Assembly (NCBI GenBank): GCA_905250125.1
Contig: CAJNOL010000615.1
Span: 1-64,000, forward strand
From: Rotaria sordida
Lineage: Eukaryota; Rotifera; Eurotatoria; Philodinida; Philodinidae
DNA: 64,000 nucleotides
Direction: 5' to 3'
The notes below the pieces were generated by a model. The model searched no databases. It saw only the letters and a program-made list of their open reading frames with translations, and was not told the DNA's origin. This document shows, piece after piece, positions 13,236 through 25,197 of this stretch. Both the position numbers and the translations under genes were made by a program. Each line of letters opens with the position of its first letter. The first letter of the stretch is position 1.

Positions 13236-15804
13236 TCATACGTGTCTATCATCAAAAGATGATGGTATTTCTACTTGACTTAATTTTGGTTTATATGGAT
13301 TTATTTCCATCAATTTATCTGCTAACCATAACTTTAAGAGAAAAGAAATAATAAATAATAATTTTTATAATTGAATAAAACTTACTATTGGATCTTGAGG
13401 TTTTTCTTTACATAAAGCTGTCAATGCTTTTATTAATGTTTTATTAACATTTTGTTCAAGATAATCTTTTGCCGGTTGTCCAATTGGAATTGGTTCAACA
13501 ATACCTTCATATATGAATAATTAACTTTAATTTATATAGTTTCTTTTCTTTTTTCGCTTTTACTTACAATTCGGAAAGAAAAATCGAATTTCACGTTCAG
13601 CACTCACTGCACTATCACTACCATGTACTGCATTCTTTTGTTCATTAGTTCCAAACAATGCTCGAATACTATATCAAACAAAACAAAATAAAACTATTTT
13701 TATTAAAAAACGAAAAAATAAAATCAAGTTAACCTATCAGGATATGTTTCTTTTGCAACAATTGAATTTGTTGGTCCAATTAATTCTCTCCATTGTTGAA
13801 TTGCATTTTCTTTTGTTAAAACCATGGCAACTATTGGAGCACTTGTCATAAATGCAACCAAACTTGGAAAAAATTTTTTTCCATAATGTTCACTATAAAA
13901 ATCAGAACATTGTTCAGCTGTTAATGTTACACGTCGTTTCTAGATCAAATCCAAAAAAAAAAAAAGTTAATTAATACTAACGGATGACGAAGAATAAATG
14001 GCAGTATTAGTATTTTTTTCCTAATATCTCATTCAGTTCTCACCATTTTATCCAAAGTTTATGCTTTTGGTTCTCTACAAAACTATATATTTCTATTAAT
14101 GAAAGCATGTTCTACAGTTTTCGAATACTCCATAGAAAACATTCGTTTACTATGTTCAACTCTTCAACTTAGCTTTTTTTTGCGAAGAAATATTGTAATC
14201 ATACTTTTTAACTCTGAAAGTAATGTTTTCTTTTTCTACTTTAAGTTGTTCCAATTTGATTATTAAAAATTTTCATTTCAAATGTAATAGTTTAACTGAT
14301 TTCAGCATTGATTATTCGAAGTCCGATGAATATTATCAAAAAAAAATCATCGAAACTATCTTGACACCAGCCATCAATTAAATGATGATATATGAATTTG
14401 TATCATCACTTTAAAATATGTTTAAATCCTTAATCATTACTAACAACCTTATTCTTATTGCCCAGGGATCTCAACATATTTCAAAATGATAATACGAATT
14501 CATATATCATCAATTAATTGATGGCCAGTGTCAAGATAATTTCAACGATTTTTTTGATAATATTCATCTGACTTCGAACAATCAAGGTAGAAATTATTTA
14601 GACTATTACATTTGAAATGAAAATTTTTAAGTAACAAATCGGAACAACTTAAAGTAGAAGAAAAAAACATTACTTTGAGGACTAAAAAGTTTGATAATAA
14701 TATTTTGAAGAAAGACTAACAAGGGAATTTCTCTAGGTGTCAAATCGTTTGTTGACTGAGACAATGTTCATTTGATGAGTACTAGTGAATAATAGAAAAA
14801 TCTACAATGGTTTAGTTTTTCAAGCCTTCGTTCTGATGGTATCGGAATTTTATTGGATTGTTCAACAAAAGTCTGTGACCTTTCTCAGATCACATGAAAA
14901 AAATGACTTTCGAGTTTCGACTTCAAATTTTACATGAACAAAATTCTCAATGAGATTAGTTGATTGTACAAATGTTAGCTTTTCTAGTATTTCCTTTCTG
15001 AAGATGTAAATATATGAACAAAATTTGCTTTTACACATAAGAGAATTTCGAATATCGAACATCTTAAGATAGGAAATACTAGAAAAGTTACAATTTGCTC
15101 AATGAACTAATTTCATTGAGAACTCTATTCGTGCAAAGTTTAAAGTCGAAACTCGAAAGTCATTTTTCTACATAACCTGAGGGCTGGAAAAACTTAGTAA
15201 AACTTCGATATTTCGAGAACAAAGGTTTGGAAAACCAAATCATTTTAGACTTTTTCATTACTCACTAACACTCATCAAATGAGTATCATCTCAGTCGAAA
15301 AGCAATTTGATACTTAGAGAGCTTTTCTAATCAGTTGGAAAGTTGATAATATTAAGCCAATCATTTCTATTAGATATTCGAAAACTATGAAACATACTTT
15401 CATCGCTAGAAATATATATATATAGTTTTGTAAAGAACTAAAAGCATAATCTTTCAATAAAATGCCGAGAACTGAATAAGATATTAGAAAAATATTGACA
15501 TTTCTATTTATTATGCATCATGCGTTAATTTTCTTTTAATTTAATTTCAATAACAAACTTGTAAAATAGCAAAACCATGATTAAGAAGAATTGTTTCAAT
15601 TTCATCGGCTGTATTAATAGCATCTGGTTTAATTAAAGCAAGTGTACGTTCAACAAATATTCCATGTTTATTGAAATCCATTCTTGAACTATGATCACTT
15701 CTTAACGTATCTTCAACACCACTTTGTCGTTGTCGATTTGTTTGATCATTGTCACTATCGAAACTTTTACCTGTATGTAATTCCATTAGAATAATTGAGA
15801 TCAA
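13236..15804 (-). CDS. NME5: NME5-like nucleoside diphosphate kinase homolog
   Basis: NME5 is a radial-spoke and sperm-associated NDK-family protein of motile cilia. Five exons (15804-15559, 13939-13734, 13668-13568, 13504-13386, 13331-13236) join in frame to 255 residues from the first ATG. The NDK domain opens with [12 protein letters not shown], continues through [20 protein letters not shown] and VAKETYPDS, and keeps the active-site region NAVHGSDS with its histidine. The NME5-specific tail follows: [15 protein letters not shown], then a DPY-30-like helix pair ending [16 protein letters not shown]. Human NME5 is about 212 residues. The extra residues are a polar N-terminal extension ([16 protein letters not shown]), and a downstream Met in MELHTG or MDFNKH could be the real start. 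Intron 1 is 1.6 kb and filled by palindromic elements. It is divergent from the reductase-like gene, with 258 bp between start codons. Confidence 0.92.
14020..15490. mobile_element. Large palindromic element in NME5 intron 1
   Basis: Left arm (about 14020-14175 and 14715-14960) and right arm (about 15050-15490) are inverted copies at roughly 75-85% by eye. Examples are CTCATTCAGTTCTCACCATT near 14030 against its complement near 15470, and AATGACTTTCGAGTTTCGAC near 14900 against its complement near 15150. The centre lies near 15000. The left arm is interrupted by a second palindrome. No transposase frame was seen. It occupies almost the whole intron, so host splicing must tolerate a transcript that can fold into a very long hairpin. 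Confidence 0.8.
14175..14715. mobile_element. Nested palindromic MITE inside the larger palindrome
   Basis: A self-contained inverted repeat of about 540 bp: TAATGTTTTCTTTTTCTACT near 14221 pairs with GGAACAACTTAAAGTAGAAG onward near 14640. Further in, ATCTTGACACCAGCCATCAA pairs with TTGATGGCCAGTGTCAAGAT. The matching segments of the outer palindrome resume on both sides, so this is a later insertion into its left arm. Exact ends and target duplication are uncertain. Confidence 0.7.
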
Positions 15805-16062
15805 GGTTAACAGACACTTTTCTCTTTTTTTTCAAAGTATAAAGAATAACAATACCCAGAAGAAAAACCTTTCTATCCTCATGAAATTTGTTGTTATAGT
15901 TAAACCTCTAAATGAAAATATGACCTTTGATAGATGTCATTTTGAAATTTAATATGATTGGTTGACTATAAATACCAACACAAATATTTTTTCGCATATT
16001 TATTTATTCATTCATTCATTCATTCATTCATTCTGTTTTACTTATCTCTATTCAATCAAACA
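15805..16062. promoter_or_regulatory. Divergent intergenic promoter region, NME5 / reductase-like gene
   Basis: Only 258 bp separate the two start codons, so both promoters lie here. A TATA-like TATAAATA sits at about 15967-15974, roughly 90 bp before the plus-strand ATG. Just downstream is a (TTCA)n microsatellite of about seven units (16006-16033) that would lie in the 5' untranslated region. Promoter assignment is inferred from spacing only. Confidence 0.4.
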
Positions 16063-16966
16063 ATGGCGACTTCAATAGATGATACAAATAAAAAAATTGT
16101 CATCGTAGGTGCAACAGGAAATACTGGTTTACAACTTGTTGAACAAGCATTAGCACGTAATTATAAAGTAACTGCACTTGTACGAAATTCAGACAAATTA
16201 GCACATCTTGCACATAAAAATCTTGAAGTAAATTATTTCAAATTAATCTGATGAATATTAAACAAAAAAAACAAACAAATCATGATTTTTTTTGTTTTAG
16301 GTGATTAAATGTGATTTAATGAATCCATTGGAATTAGCTAAACATTTAGAAGGACATGTTGCTGTTTTATCAGCACTCGGTCAACCTGGTCTTCAAATGT
16401 CGGCAATGACTTTTTATGAAGATTCAATGAAATCAATTGTAACTGCAATGCGTAATGCAAATATCAAACGATTAATATGTATAACATCATTTTATACAAA
16501 ATGTAAATTTGTTTTTTTTTTTGAAGAAATATATTTTGTTTTTTTTGTATATTTCAATGAATATAATTTAGATCAACCTGAAATATATCCATTTAAATTT
16601 AGACTTATTATTCGTCCAATGATTGGGCGTCATCTGGATTCAATGTATATAATGGAACAATATCTTGAAAATGAATGTCAAGATATTGATTACACTATTA
16701 TTCGACCACCACGTTTACTTGATGAACATATTATTGGTTTGTTTAAAATTTTTAGTACTTTTTGTTTTTCGTTAATTTTTATTTTTATTTTTATTTTTAA
16801 TAATTTAGAAAAAGAAGTTAAAGTTAATGAAAATGATTATTTTTTTCCTAATCAATCAACAGCTAATCAAATACCAAGAGCTAATGTAGCTCGTTTTATG
16901 TTGGATATATTAAAAGATGAAAAATATATTCGACAAGCTGTTGCTATTGATATGTCAAGTGGATGA
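16063..16966 (+). CDS. NAD(P)-binding Rossmann protein, BLVRB/flavin-reductase-like
   Basis: Four exons (16063-16227, 16301-16502, 16572-16736, 16809-16966) join in frame to 229 residues. The N-terminus has the atypical-SDR dinucleotide-binding motif IVIVGATGNTGLQLVEQALA, followed by VTALVRNSDKL. Next come a short acidic segment (KCDLMNP) and VAVLSALGQPG. The C-terminal half contains YTIIRPPRLLDE and IPRANVARFMLDIL, the usual layout of the biliverdin reductase B / NmrA-like group. These proteins reduce flavins or related small substrates with NADPH, or act as NADP sensors; the substrate here cannot be read from sequence. The start ATG is the first in frame and is followed at once by the Rossmann fold. 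Cytosolic: no signal or membrane segment. It shares a short divergent promoter with NME5. Confidence 0.75.
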
Positions 16967-17115
16967 GATAAATCCCGTTGAACAACTATATAATAAACAA
17001 AATAAAATATTTATCGCATTTAAACTTGCCATTACATCTCTTTTTCTCTAATGATTATATTGCAATAAAATAAAATTTCTTTGTTTTTACTTTTCAGATT
17101 ATCTATTTTCAAAGG

Positions 17116-20100
17116 ATGGCAACAACTCAACCGACGTATGTAGTTTAATTTCTCATGCATTTGAAAAAAAAAAAAACTTTTATTTGTTTTTTTCAGATAC
17201 GATTATTCAGCTTATGATTATTCATATGATACAAGTTCATCATCAGCTTATTCATCTTATCCAGGTTATGAAACAAGTGCATCTTATGCACCACCTGGAA
17301 CATATGATAGTTATGCAGCATCTGCAACTTATCCTACAAGTAAACTATTTCGATAGGATTAATTGAATTAAAATTTTTTTTCTTGTTTAGGTGCTGCTTC
17401 GACTAGTTCACCTTATACAAGTGTAGATCCATATTCTGGTTATTCAGCAGCGGCTTATGGTTATCCAACAACAGCTACTAGTGCCGGTGCTCCACCAGCA
17501 ACTGCAAATCAACCATCATATCCACCATCTTATAGTTCATCGCCAACAGCAACTGGCTATACATATGATTCAAGACGTATGACACCACCACCACCAGCAT
17601 CAGCAACTGCTCATTATGCACCTTATGATTATACATCAAGTGCTGCTGGTATAAATAATTCTATTATTTTTATCAAATCGTTGTTTTTTTTCGTGTTTTA
17701 GCTGCATATGTTGGTGGACCTCCAACAAGTGCTGCTTATTCTCCATATAAATCCGTATCTGCAACAAATGGTTCGTCATCGACAAGTGCCTATTCGACAT
17801 ATCCTAGTTCAGCTCCACCACCACATGGAACATATGGTGTTCCGCCTGGTAGTCATCTTTCAGGAGCAATAGGTGCACATCCACCTCCATCTCATGTCTA
17901 TGGTCCACCTCCGCCAACAGCTGGTATGATGCCACGTCGACCAGATTATTATCCACCACCTCAAATGCCTCATTCAATGCATTATGTTTCACATCAAGCA
18001 CAGCCAATGCATTATCGGTAAGTGAATTTATCTCCCCCACCGAAAAAAAAAAATATTAATTTTGATTTTTTGTGAATATTTTGCTTTGTTCTATCGCTCT
18101 TTCGTATTGTTTTATTTTTCTAAGTTTTTGTTCTTTAATGTTTCGGCATAAAAAAAAAATAACAACAATTGAATATTTTGTGTTCTATTATTATGTAATG
18201 TGTTTTTGGATCAGTTATTATTCTATTCTTTGTACTTTTCTAGGATCGATATACAATAGCAAATACATATATATAGAAATTATATATATATATATGTACT
18301 ATTTGCTAATATTGAATTTAAAATATTTTATCTAATTTTAGGTTGATTTAGTACTGCATATTTACAAAAAAAAATTGCGTCATATGTTTTCTTATATAAA
18401 TTTTTGTTTTTGGTTTTTTTGTATACAAAACAAAAAAGAAAAGGATTTTTGTGTTGTTGGTTTTTTTTTGTTTTCTTTTTTTTCTATCTTTTGACAATTT
18501 AAACTTCACGACAAACATTGTTCTATTATCTTCTTGTGTATTCCAGTTTGCCACCTCGAGGGGGCTATCAACGTGAACTTGATGGTAAGTAAAACTCTGT
18601 TTTTTTTTCCTTTCTTTATTTCCGCTCAGCAGTTTCTGTTTTGTGTCTTTTTTTGCTTTTACAAGAGATTTAAAGATAACAAAAAAAAAAAACAAAAGAA
18701 AGAAAAGAAAAGATTCATCAGATAAAAGAATTTTTCCTTGTTCTATATGTTTGCGTATGTGTGATATTAAAAGATTGAATGATGTTTATCGCTCTTTGTT
18801 TCAAGTGTTGAGAATTTTGTCTATTTATGATATTTGTTTTAATTTGGTTATATTACTCCGTTAGCGTTATTGTTTATTTCATTTCATTTTCTTTTTTATT
18901 TTCTAATATCGTTCTATGAATTATTCGATTTATTTTGATTTGTTTACATTTGTTTTATTAAATATTTCTATAGAACCTGGTGATGAAAATGCACTTCTTC
19001 GACATGTTGTCTATATAACTGGTTTACCAAAAGAAATTCAAAATGAAACATTAGCTGAAGTATTTAGTGCTGCATGTGGACCTATTGCACCGGTAAGAAT
19101 TTTTTCGTTTTCTCACAAGGAAACACATCCTCAAGTGACATATTGCTCTTAAGTTAAGACGATATTTAATCGATAGAGCCTGATGAGTATGTAAATACTA
19201 TAGAGTGATTCGAGCCGCTGAGATTCCGAATATTTAGTGAAGTTTTTTAGTGATGGGCAGAATCAATCGTTTTTGATGCCGGTTCCAGTCAGAAGAAAAA
19301 TTTTCGATTCTGGTTTCGTGCAAGTTCATTATTTTTTTTGAATTCACTGATATGTCGTCTATTCTGCATGTTTGTGTTCGACAACTCTGTTGTTAACGAA
19401 AAAAAGGGTTCATTTTTTATTATTAAAATTGTAACAGCAACTATTGAAGTGATCGATACTCAATAATTTTCATATAAGTTTTTAGAACACATGAGTTGTG
19501 AGAAAATGAGATTTAACGCAAGTTTTACACAACCATAAAAGATAGTACTCCCAATAAAAAAAAAATTGATCCCGTGATCGGAACCATCTTGCCTATATCT
19601 AGGATTTCTCCTGTACGGTTCCAATTTCCAAGTGAAATTATATTTTTGAATTTTGATCTGAAAGTTTGCCAACATAAAGTCATCGATTAGATTAGTTCGT
19701 CGAAAAAATTTCCGAATTTTTGAAAACATCCATGTTTTTAATAATAATCATGGCAAAGCGATTTTATTTTAAACAGCTCATATCTTGGAGACACTTGACC
19801 AAAAAATTCTAAAATTCTTCTTACAAGCTACTGTAATCAGTGCCTTTATTTAGGCAAAGTTTTGGTTCAAAATTCAAAAATATAATTTTGCTTGAAAAAT
19901 AAGACAGCGACTCGAATCATTCCAGGATATTTACTTACTCATTAGACCGTATCAATTTAATATAGTTTCAGCTTAAAAACGATTTATCACTTGAGAACTT
20001 TTCTTTGTTAAATTTTTTTATGATGTAATTCAGGTCGATGTACGTTCACCAAAACCAAAAATTTGGGTTTATAAAGATCGACAAACACGTGAAGGTAAAG

Positions 20101-20853
20101 GTGAAGCTACAATTACATTTATCAATCCTGAATCATGTCAAACGGCTATTAATTATTTTAATGGTAATCAATAGAGTATTTTTTTTTTAATATTTGGTTG
20201 TTTTTTTCTTTTAGGAAAAGAATTGTTTGGTCGTGAAATTCGTGTTACATTATGTCCAAGACGTATGTACAATATGCAAAAACAAAATACACCATTCAAT
20301 CCTGCAGCTCCGCCAATGAATACAACTACAATGATTAAACCAATTAATACAAATAATAACGGTAATACAACAACAACAACAACAACAACTGATAGTGCAA
20401 CAACAACGACAACAGCAACGACTTCTACAGCTGCAAGTACAACATCAACAACAACGTCTACAACAGCGCCTGTAACAACAGCTAATCCAATAGCAACAAT
20501 ATCTTCATCAACACATGGATTATCTCGTCAATTAAATCATTCATTATTTAAATTCCGACAAACACCAGAACAACAACGTGGTCTTTTACCTACTCCACCT
20601 ATTTCTTTGTAAGATATTCAATATTTAATATAATCGATTTGTATTAATTGTTTTTTTGTTTTATTGAATTTAGTGGAGCACCTATCATTGGTAGTGCAGT
20701 TCAACGGGATGGTGTTCGAAAAGAATTACCTCGTATTGCTTTAAATAGGCAAGTATTATTTTAATATATATATATATATGTATTTATTATTATTTGTTTG
20801 TTTTTAGAGGTAATTATATTAATCCAACTGGTGTTCGTCCTAAACCTTATTAA
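17116..20853 (+). CDS. FET-like RNA-binding protein (FUS/EWSR1/TAF15 family)
   Basis: Ten exons (17116-17135, 17197-17339, 17391-17648, 17702-18017, 18547-18584, 18974-19092, 20034-20163, 20215-20608, 20674-20748, 20808-20853) join in frame to 512 residues. Residues 1-245 form a Tyr/Ser/Pro/Ala-rich prion-like domain with many SY, YG and PPP units. A 38-nt exon adds LPPRGGYQREL. One RRM at about 268-350 starts HVVYITGLPKEI and has the FET-type insert and RNP1 region KIWVYKDRQTREGKGEATITF. The C-terminus has a Thr tract of more than 30 residues and a Pro-rich end with GVRPKPY. There is no RanBP2 zinc finger and almost no RGG repeat, both usual in vertebrate FET proteins. Likely nuclear, acting in transcription and splicing. 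The intron at 20749-20807 uses a GC donor, and the 0.94-kb intron 19093-20033 holds a palindromic element. Confidence 0.78.
19131..20002. mobile_element. Inverted-repeat element in FET-like gene intron
   Basis: Terminal arms of about 90 bp: 19131-19222 begins CTCAAGTGACATATTGCTC, and 19906-20002 ends ATTTATCACTTGAG. The best-paired stretch is TTCGAGCCGCTG against CAGCGACTCGAA. The middle, about 680 bp, has no convincing protein. Length and long arms fit a non-autonomous DNA transposon. It lies wholly within a coding-region intron. Confidence 0.65.
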
Positions 20854-23247
20854 CATATTTGTTTTCATAATTGTCTGATTTGTTAGCTTGTTGTGCATTT
20901 CTTTTCTGTGTACGTGTGTGTGTGCTTGTGAACATATATTAAAAAACCTAACAAGAAATTATAAATGTGCGAATTTAAAGTTATTTTTAGTTGATCAAAA
21001 AATGTTTGTAGAAGAATATCTTTCTTCATTTTCATCGTATTCTTTTACAGAATAGAAATTTGAAATAATTATTGCAATTTTGAACGACAAAAATCATTCT
21101 ATTTCACTTTTTTTTTGTGTTTGAAAATCTTAAACTTTTTTGTTTTTAATAAGAGACAGTTTGTCTTTTTGACAATGAACATGACTAATATAATGTATGA
21201 AATATTGATGTTAAAATGAAAATTCATTAGAAAAACATATATATATATATATATATATTTGATACAATGATTACAATCAAAAAAAAATTTAGATTCGTGT
21301 TGAAATCGATTAAAATTACAGATTTTTACATGCTATACTTTAGGCTTATTTTGAAAATTATAATTCATGTCGAGAAAATATTTCGGAATGCAGGCTAAAG
21401 TTAAGTGTCATTTATACAGGACGTCCAAATAAAAATTGCACTCTTTGACCCTGTTCCTTCTCCTTTGTTCAGTTTCATCAACCGTCTCCTCTCTCTTGGA
21501 CGTTCAGCAGAATGGTAAACGATCATTATAGATTTTTGCATGTTTTTTATTTTGTTGCAAATCAAACTATTCTTACTGATGTCAATGACTATTTGTGTGA
21601 GGAAATATCCATTAGAATATTTTTATTAAATGAATATTCATCAATATACGCTTCATATATATGTTATTAACTCATTTCGATATCAAGTTACATTATCGAA
21701 ATAAAATAAAATAAAATCATTGTTCGTCATTGTAATTTATTATATATTTATTTTCATTTTATATTATTTATATGACATCTTTCGTAGAGACATAAGAGAT
21801 AACAAAGTAAATCCATTGTGAAAAGCAGAGTACAGTTGATTCATAATTTTTATGTCTAATAAACATTTAATTAATGTATAAATCTAATATAGAATTTGTA
21901 GTCCTATGAAATTTTCTGTTCATTGATACATACCAAGCGAGTCCCTATAGGGTTAAAATATTAAACATGATGGAGCTACTTTAACCATTGTAGAAAATCT
22001 CATCATCTATATGACAAACCATGACGAGGTCAAAAACTAGCATGTTGAAAAACCTACGTGGCCGTTATAGACACATCGACATCTTTGTCACAGTCTGTCA
22101 GCAGGGTAAAATAACATCGGCATATTTGTCGTAGTCTTTGGAACAAGTTAGAGAAGATAGGTTCAATTTTCTCGCCATACACTTCAGCGTTCCTTAGCAA
22201 TCATGTTTCACAAAAACACTATAATAGTGAAATGGGAGTCTTGCTTTATTTTGATAGTGATTTAGAGATTGATTTGACTATTACAAGATGAGAAAATTGA
22301 AAAAGGACTTATGTTGGTCTACTGATGGATCCGATCCACTTTGACTGGTTTAGATCGATGCTGACGCCGGTAAAGAAAAAATCCTACAAGTTGCAAGTCT
22401 GATGTCCCATGTGAAGGAAATGTAACAACTTTTCAGGAAGAGCCTGTTTATTCAAATACACCACTTCCTTTACATTAAATAAATATATCAACATTAGAAA
22501 TGAATAAATATACATTTCACAAGCCACGAACAAAAAATATAACCTATTGTAAAGTTTTTTTTTTATTAAATACATTCTATTTTAACAAGTAGAACATAAT
22601 AAAAACAAAAAATGCAATTCTACACAAATGTTACTCGAAATTATAACAATATTGATATTATTATTCCACAAAATGACTATCTGCTCAATGTAGCATAATC
22701 TTGAACTATCATAATGCTATATTTATATTCAACTGATTTATTCATTTCATTTCATATTTAAAAATTCTCTTCAAAACTAAGATTCAAAATTTCGCCGATA
22801 GTTGTGTGAAAAAACAAATAGAAACACATTCATAGTAAGTGTTTGGATGTTCAGAAATGCTAGACTCTCCTCCTTCCTTTACCTGGAAGTCCTGTATGAA
22901 TGATTTCTTAGTATTTCTCATATACATTTTATATTTGTGTCGAAAAGATTATTTAGTTTTTCAATTTATTTTATAATGGTACATTGATAGTTTACCCTGC
23001 AATGATTGCAAAAAAAGCCATGGTGTAAAAGAAAACGGGCTGACTTATCTGACTTGTTATCTTAAGAAAAATAAAAAAACAAAAAAAAAATTGTATTATA
23101 TGCCTTAAACTGTGTTACAAACAGATGGTCGTTTTTCTCAGCTAATTGTTCCATTTTGACGAAATAATCTGAGCACGATTGAAATTTTTTATATAATATC
23201 ACTCGTTTCCTGAGAAGGAAAGTCAGTAGGTGTGTGCATCGACTAAG
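20854..23247. other. Intergenic, FET-like gene to lipase
   Basis: 3' end of the FET-like gene and upstream region of the lipase. It contains TA microsatellites (near 21238-21256) and a possible transposon. A TATA-like stretch near 23190 lies about 55 bp before the lipase ATG. No other gene was recognised. Confidence 0.4.
21409..22904. mobile_element. Possible Tc1/mariner-like remnant with short TIRs
   Basis: The ends are CATTTATACAGGACGTCCA (from 21409) and TGGAAGTCCTGTATGAATG (to about 22903), an imperfect inverted pair resembling the TATACAGG...GTCC termini of Tc1/mariner elements. The 1.5-kb interior has no recognisable transposase. The pairing is short, so chance or two separate fragments cannot be excluded. 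Confidence 0.35.
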
Positions 23248-25197
23248 ATGTTATTTCGCATTGCTGTTACTTTTGTATGCTTCGCTATCCTCGCAGTTCA
23301 TGCTGATGAAGAGTCTCTTTCAGGTTAGTATATCTTTTATTTGAATATGATTAATTTCAAAATACATAAATATAGTTCCTGCTACACGAGGATCCAATGT
23401 CTGTTATGGTGAATATGGATGTTTTACTACGTCAAAACCATTCGGTAAAAAATAATTTTGTTGTTATTATTTATTGATAATGTAATGCTTTTCAAAACTA
23501 GGTGGAACATTACAACGACCATTTGCCCTTTTACCTGATCGAGTACAATTTCATGATGAATTCTTTCTTATTTTTTGTTTTCCTCAAATCTATTTTTTGT
23601 TTTTCTGTAGAATGCTGCGATTGAGACTAAATACTATTTATATACAAGAGCTACGCGTAGAAATCGTACTGAAATCAGTCGCTACACAACTCTTGGTGCA
23701 TGGAGTCCAAGCAAACCAACAAAAGTTTGCATTCATGGCTTTGTAGATAGCATGAATACACCATGGTGGATAGATTTGAAAAATGCAATCCTTGATGCAG
23801 TACATATTTATATCTAAAGAAGTTTAGTTTTAACATCGATCTATCTACATTTTTTATGCATTTTAGGAAGATGTTAATGTGATTTTGGTTGATTGGTCGA
23901 AAAAAAATGGATTTCCGTATGAGCAAGGAGCGGCAAATACTCAAATAGTAGGTGCAGAAATTGCTTTATTTGTCAATTATTTGATCGCGCAACATGGATC
24001 GAAAGCAACGGACTTTCATATTATCGGTCATTCTCTTGGTGGTCAAACAGCAGGTTATGCTGGAGCACGAATTCCTGGATTGGGTCGAATTACTGGTAAA
24101 TATTCATTAAGAGAAATTTATTTTAAACCTTGTCTAATTATTATAGGATTGGATCCTGCTGGTCCTTATTTTGAAAATACTGATCCAGCTGTCCGTCTAG
24201 ATCCAACTGATGCTTTATTTGTTGATGTTATTCATACTGATGGTGCTCCTAATCTTCTTCTTGGACTTGGTATATACATATATATATAACACAATTTCAT
24301 AATTACTTAGTTAAATATTCTACAAAAATTTAATCTTCTTAGGTTCTCTTCAACGAATGGGTCATGTTGACTTTTTTCCTAATGGTGGTCTTGATCAACC
24401 TAGTTGTTCAAAGACACCAGGCAAAATTTTAAATCTTATTCTTCAACTCGGAACAATGAATATTGAAGGTAAAACACCGAAATTAATATAAATATATTTA
24501 CATGTATGTATTTTTTTTTAATTTTCTAGGCTTTTTGGTAACATCATTGTGTAGTCATTTAGCTGCTGTATATTTCTTTACTGATTCAATTCGTAATCAA
24601 TGTCCATATCTAGGTTATTCATGTCCTAACTTTGATGATTTTAATTCTGGTAAATGTTCATTGGAATGTGATGATAAAACTCATCAATGTAATCGTATGG
24701 GTTATTGGACTTCACCCAATGGTGGTAAAGGTGNNNNNNNNNNTTTTTGTTTTTATTATTTCAGTAAATCATTATCAAATTACTCTTCAAGCAATTTCTG
24801 CCACTTTCGATGAGTATGTACAGAAGTACAATTTTTGTTATTTTATGTTTGTTTATTTATTAATGAATTATCTATTGGAGATACAACATTTGCACGAAAT
24901 TCAGTTGTAACTCGTTTCATTCCACTTACTGTTAATATTGGTGAAGTAAAAGAAGTTGAAGTTGATAATAAGAAAAAAAACTAATTTATTTGCAACATTA
25001 TTGTATTTATCTTCATAAACGTTTACAAAAGTCATAGTGCTCGATGGTGATAGTCAACATAGGTAAATTGCAAACTATACTCTACACAAAAAAAAACAAC
25101 AACCATGTTTTCTTTTTTCTTTTTCACAGTCAACTCTTCTGTGCTGATGATTCAATTGATACAATAGATTCGAAAGTTCGATTAATTCTATGTTAAT
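23248..25197 (+). CDS. Pancreatic-type triacylglycerol lipase, 3' part disrupted
   Basis: Secreted digestive-type lipase of the PNLIP family. Exons 23248-23323, 23376-23444, 23502-23542, 23611-23799, 23867-24095, 24147-24269, 24343-24468, 24530-24730 and 24765-24813 read cleanly. Residues 1-19 are a signal peptide. Family blocks follow: VCYGEYGCF, VCIHGFVDS, VILVDW, then the nucleophile elbow GHSLGG (Ser181), GLDPAGPYF (Asp204) and GHVDFFPNGG (His250), a complete triad. The Cys pattern of the lid and core is kept. The PLAT domain is damaged. After 24813 the frame of the next homologous block (GDTTFARNSVVTRF...VKEVEV) cannot be reached with normal splice sites. It then meets stop codons and a poly-A run near 24972-24980, before the conserved end FCADDSIDTIDSK...LILC* (25131-25197). 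A 10-base N gap (24734-24743) lies in the intron just upstream. Either a decaying allele or assembly errors. Confidence 0.85.
24734..24743. other. Assembly gap (N x10)
   Basis: Ten N bases. They fall in a small lipase intron: the exon ends AAAG at 24730, followed by GTG just before the gap, and a TTTCAG acceptor lies at 24759-24764. The true gap size is unknown. Confidence 0.95.

Noticed and set aside
16006..16033. TTCA repeat as a CRISPR-like or telomeric array
   Set aside because: Simple tetranucleotide microsatellite without spacers.
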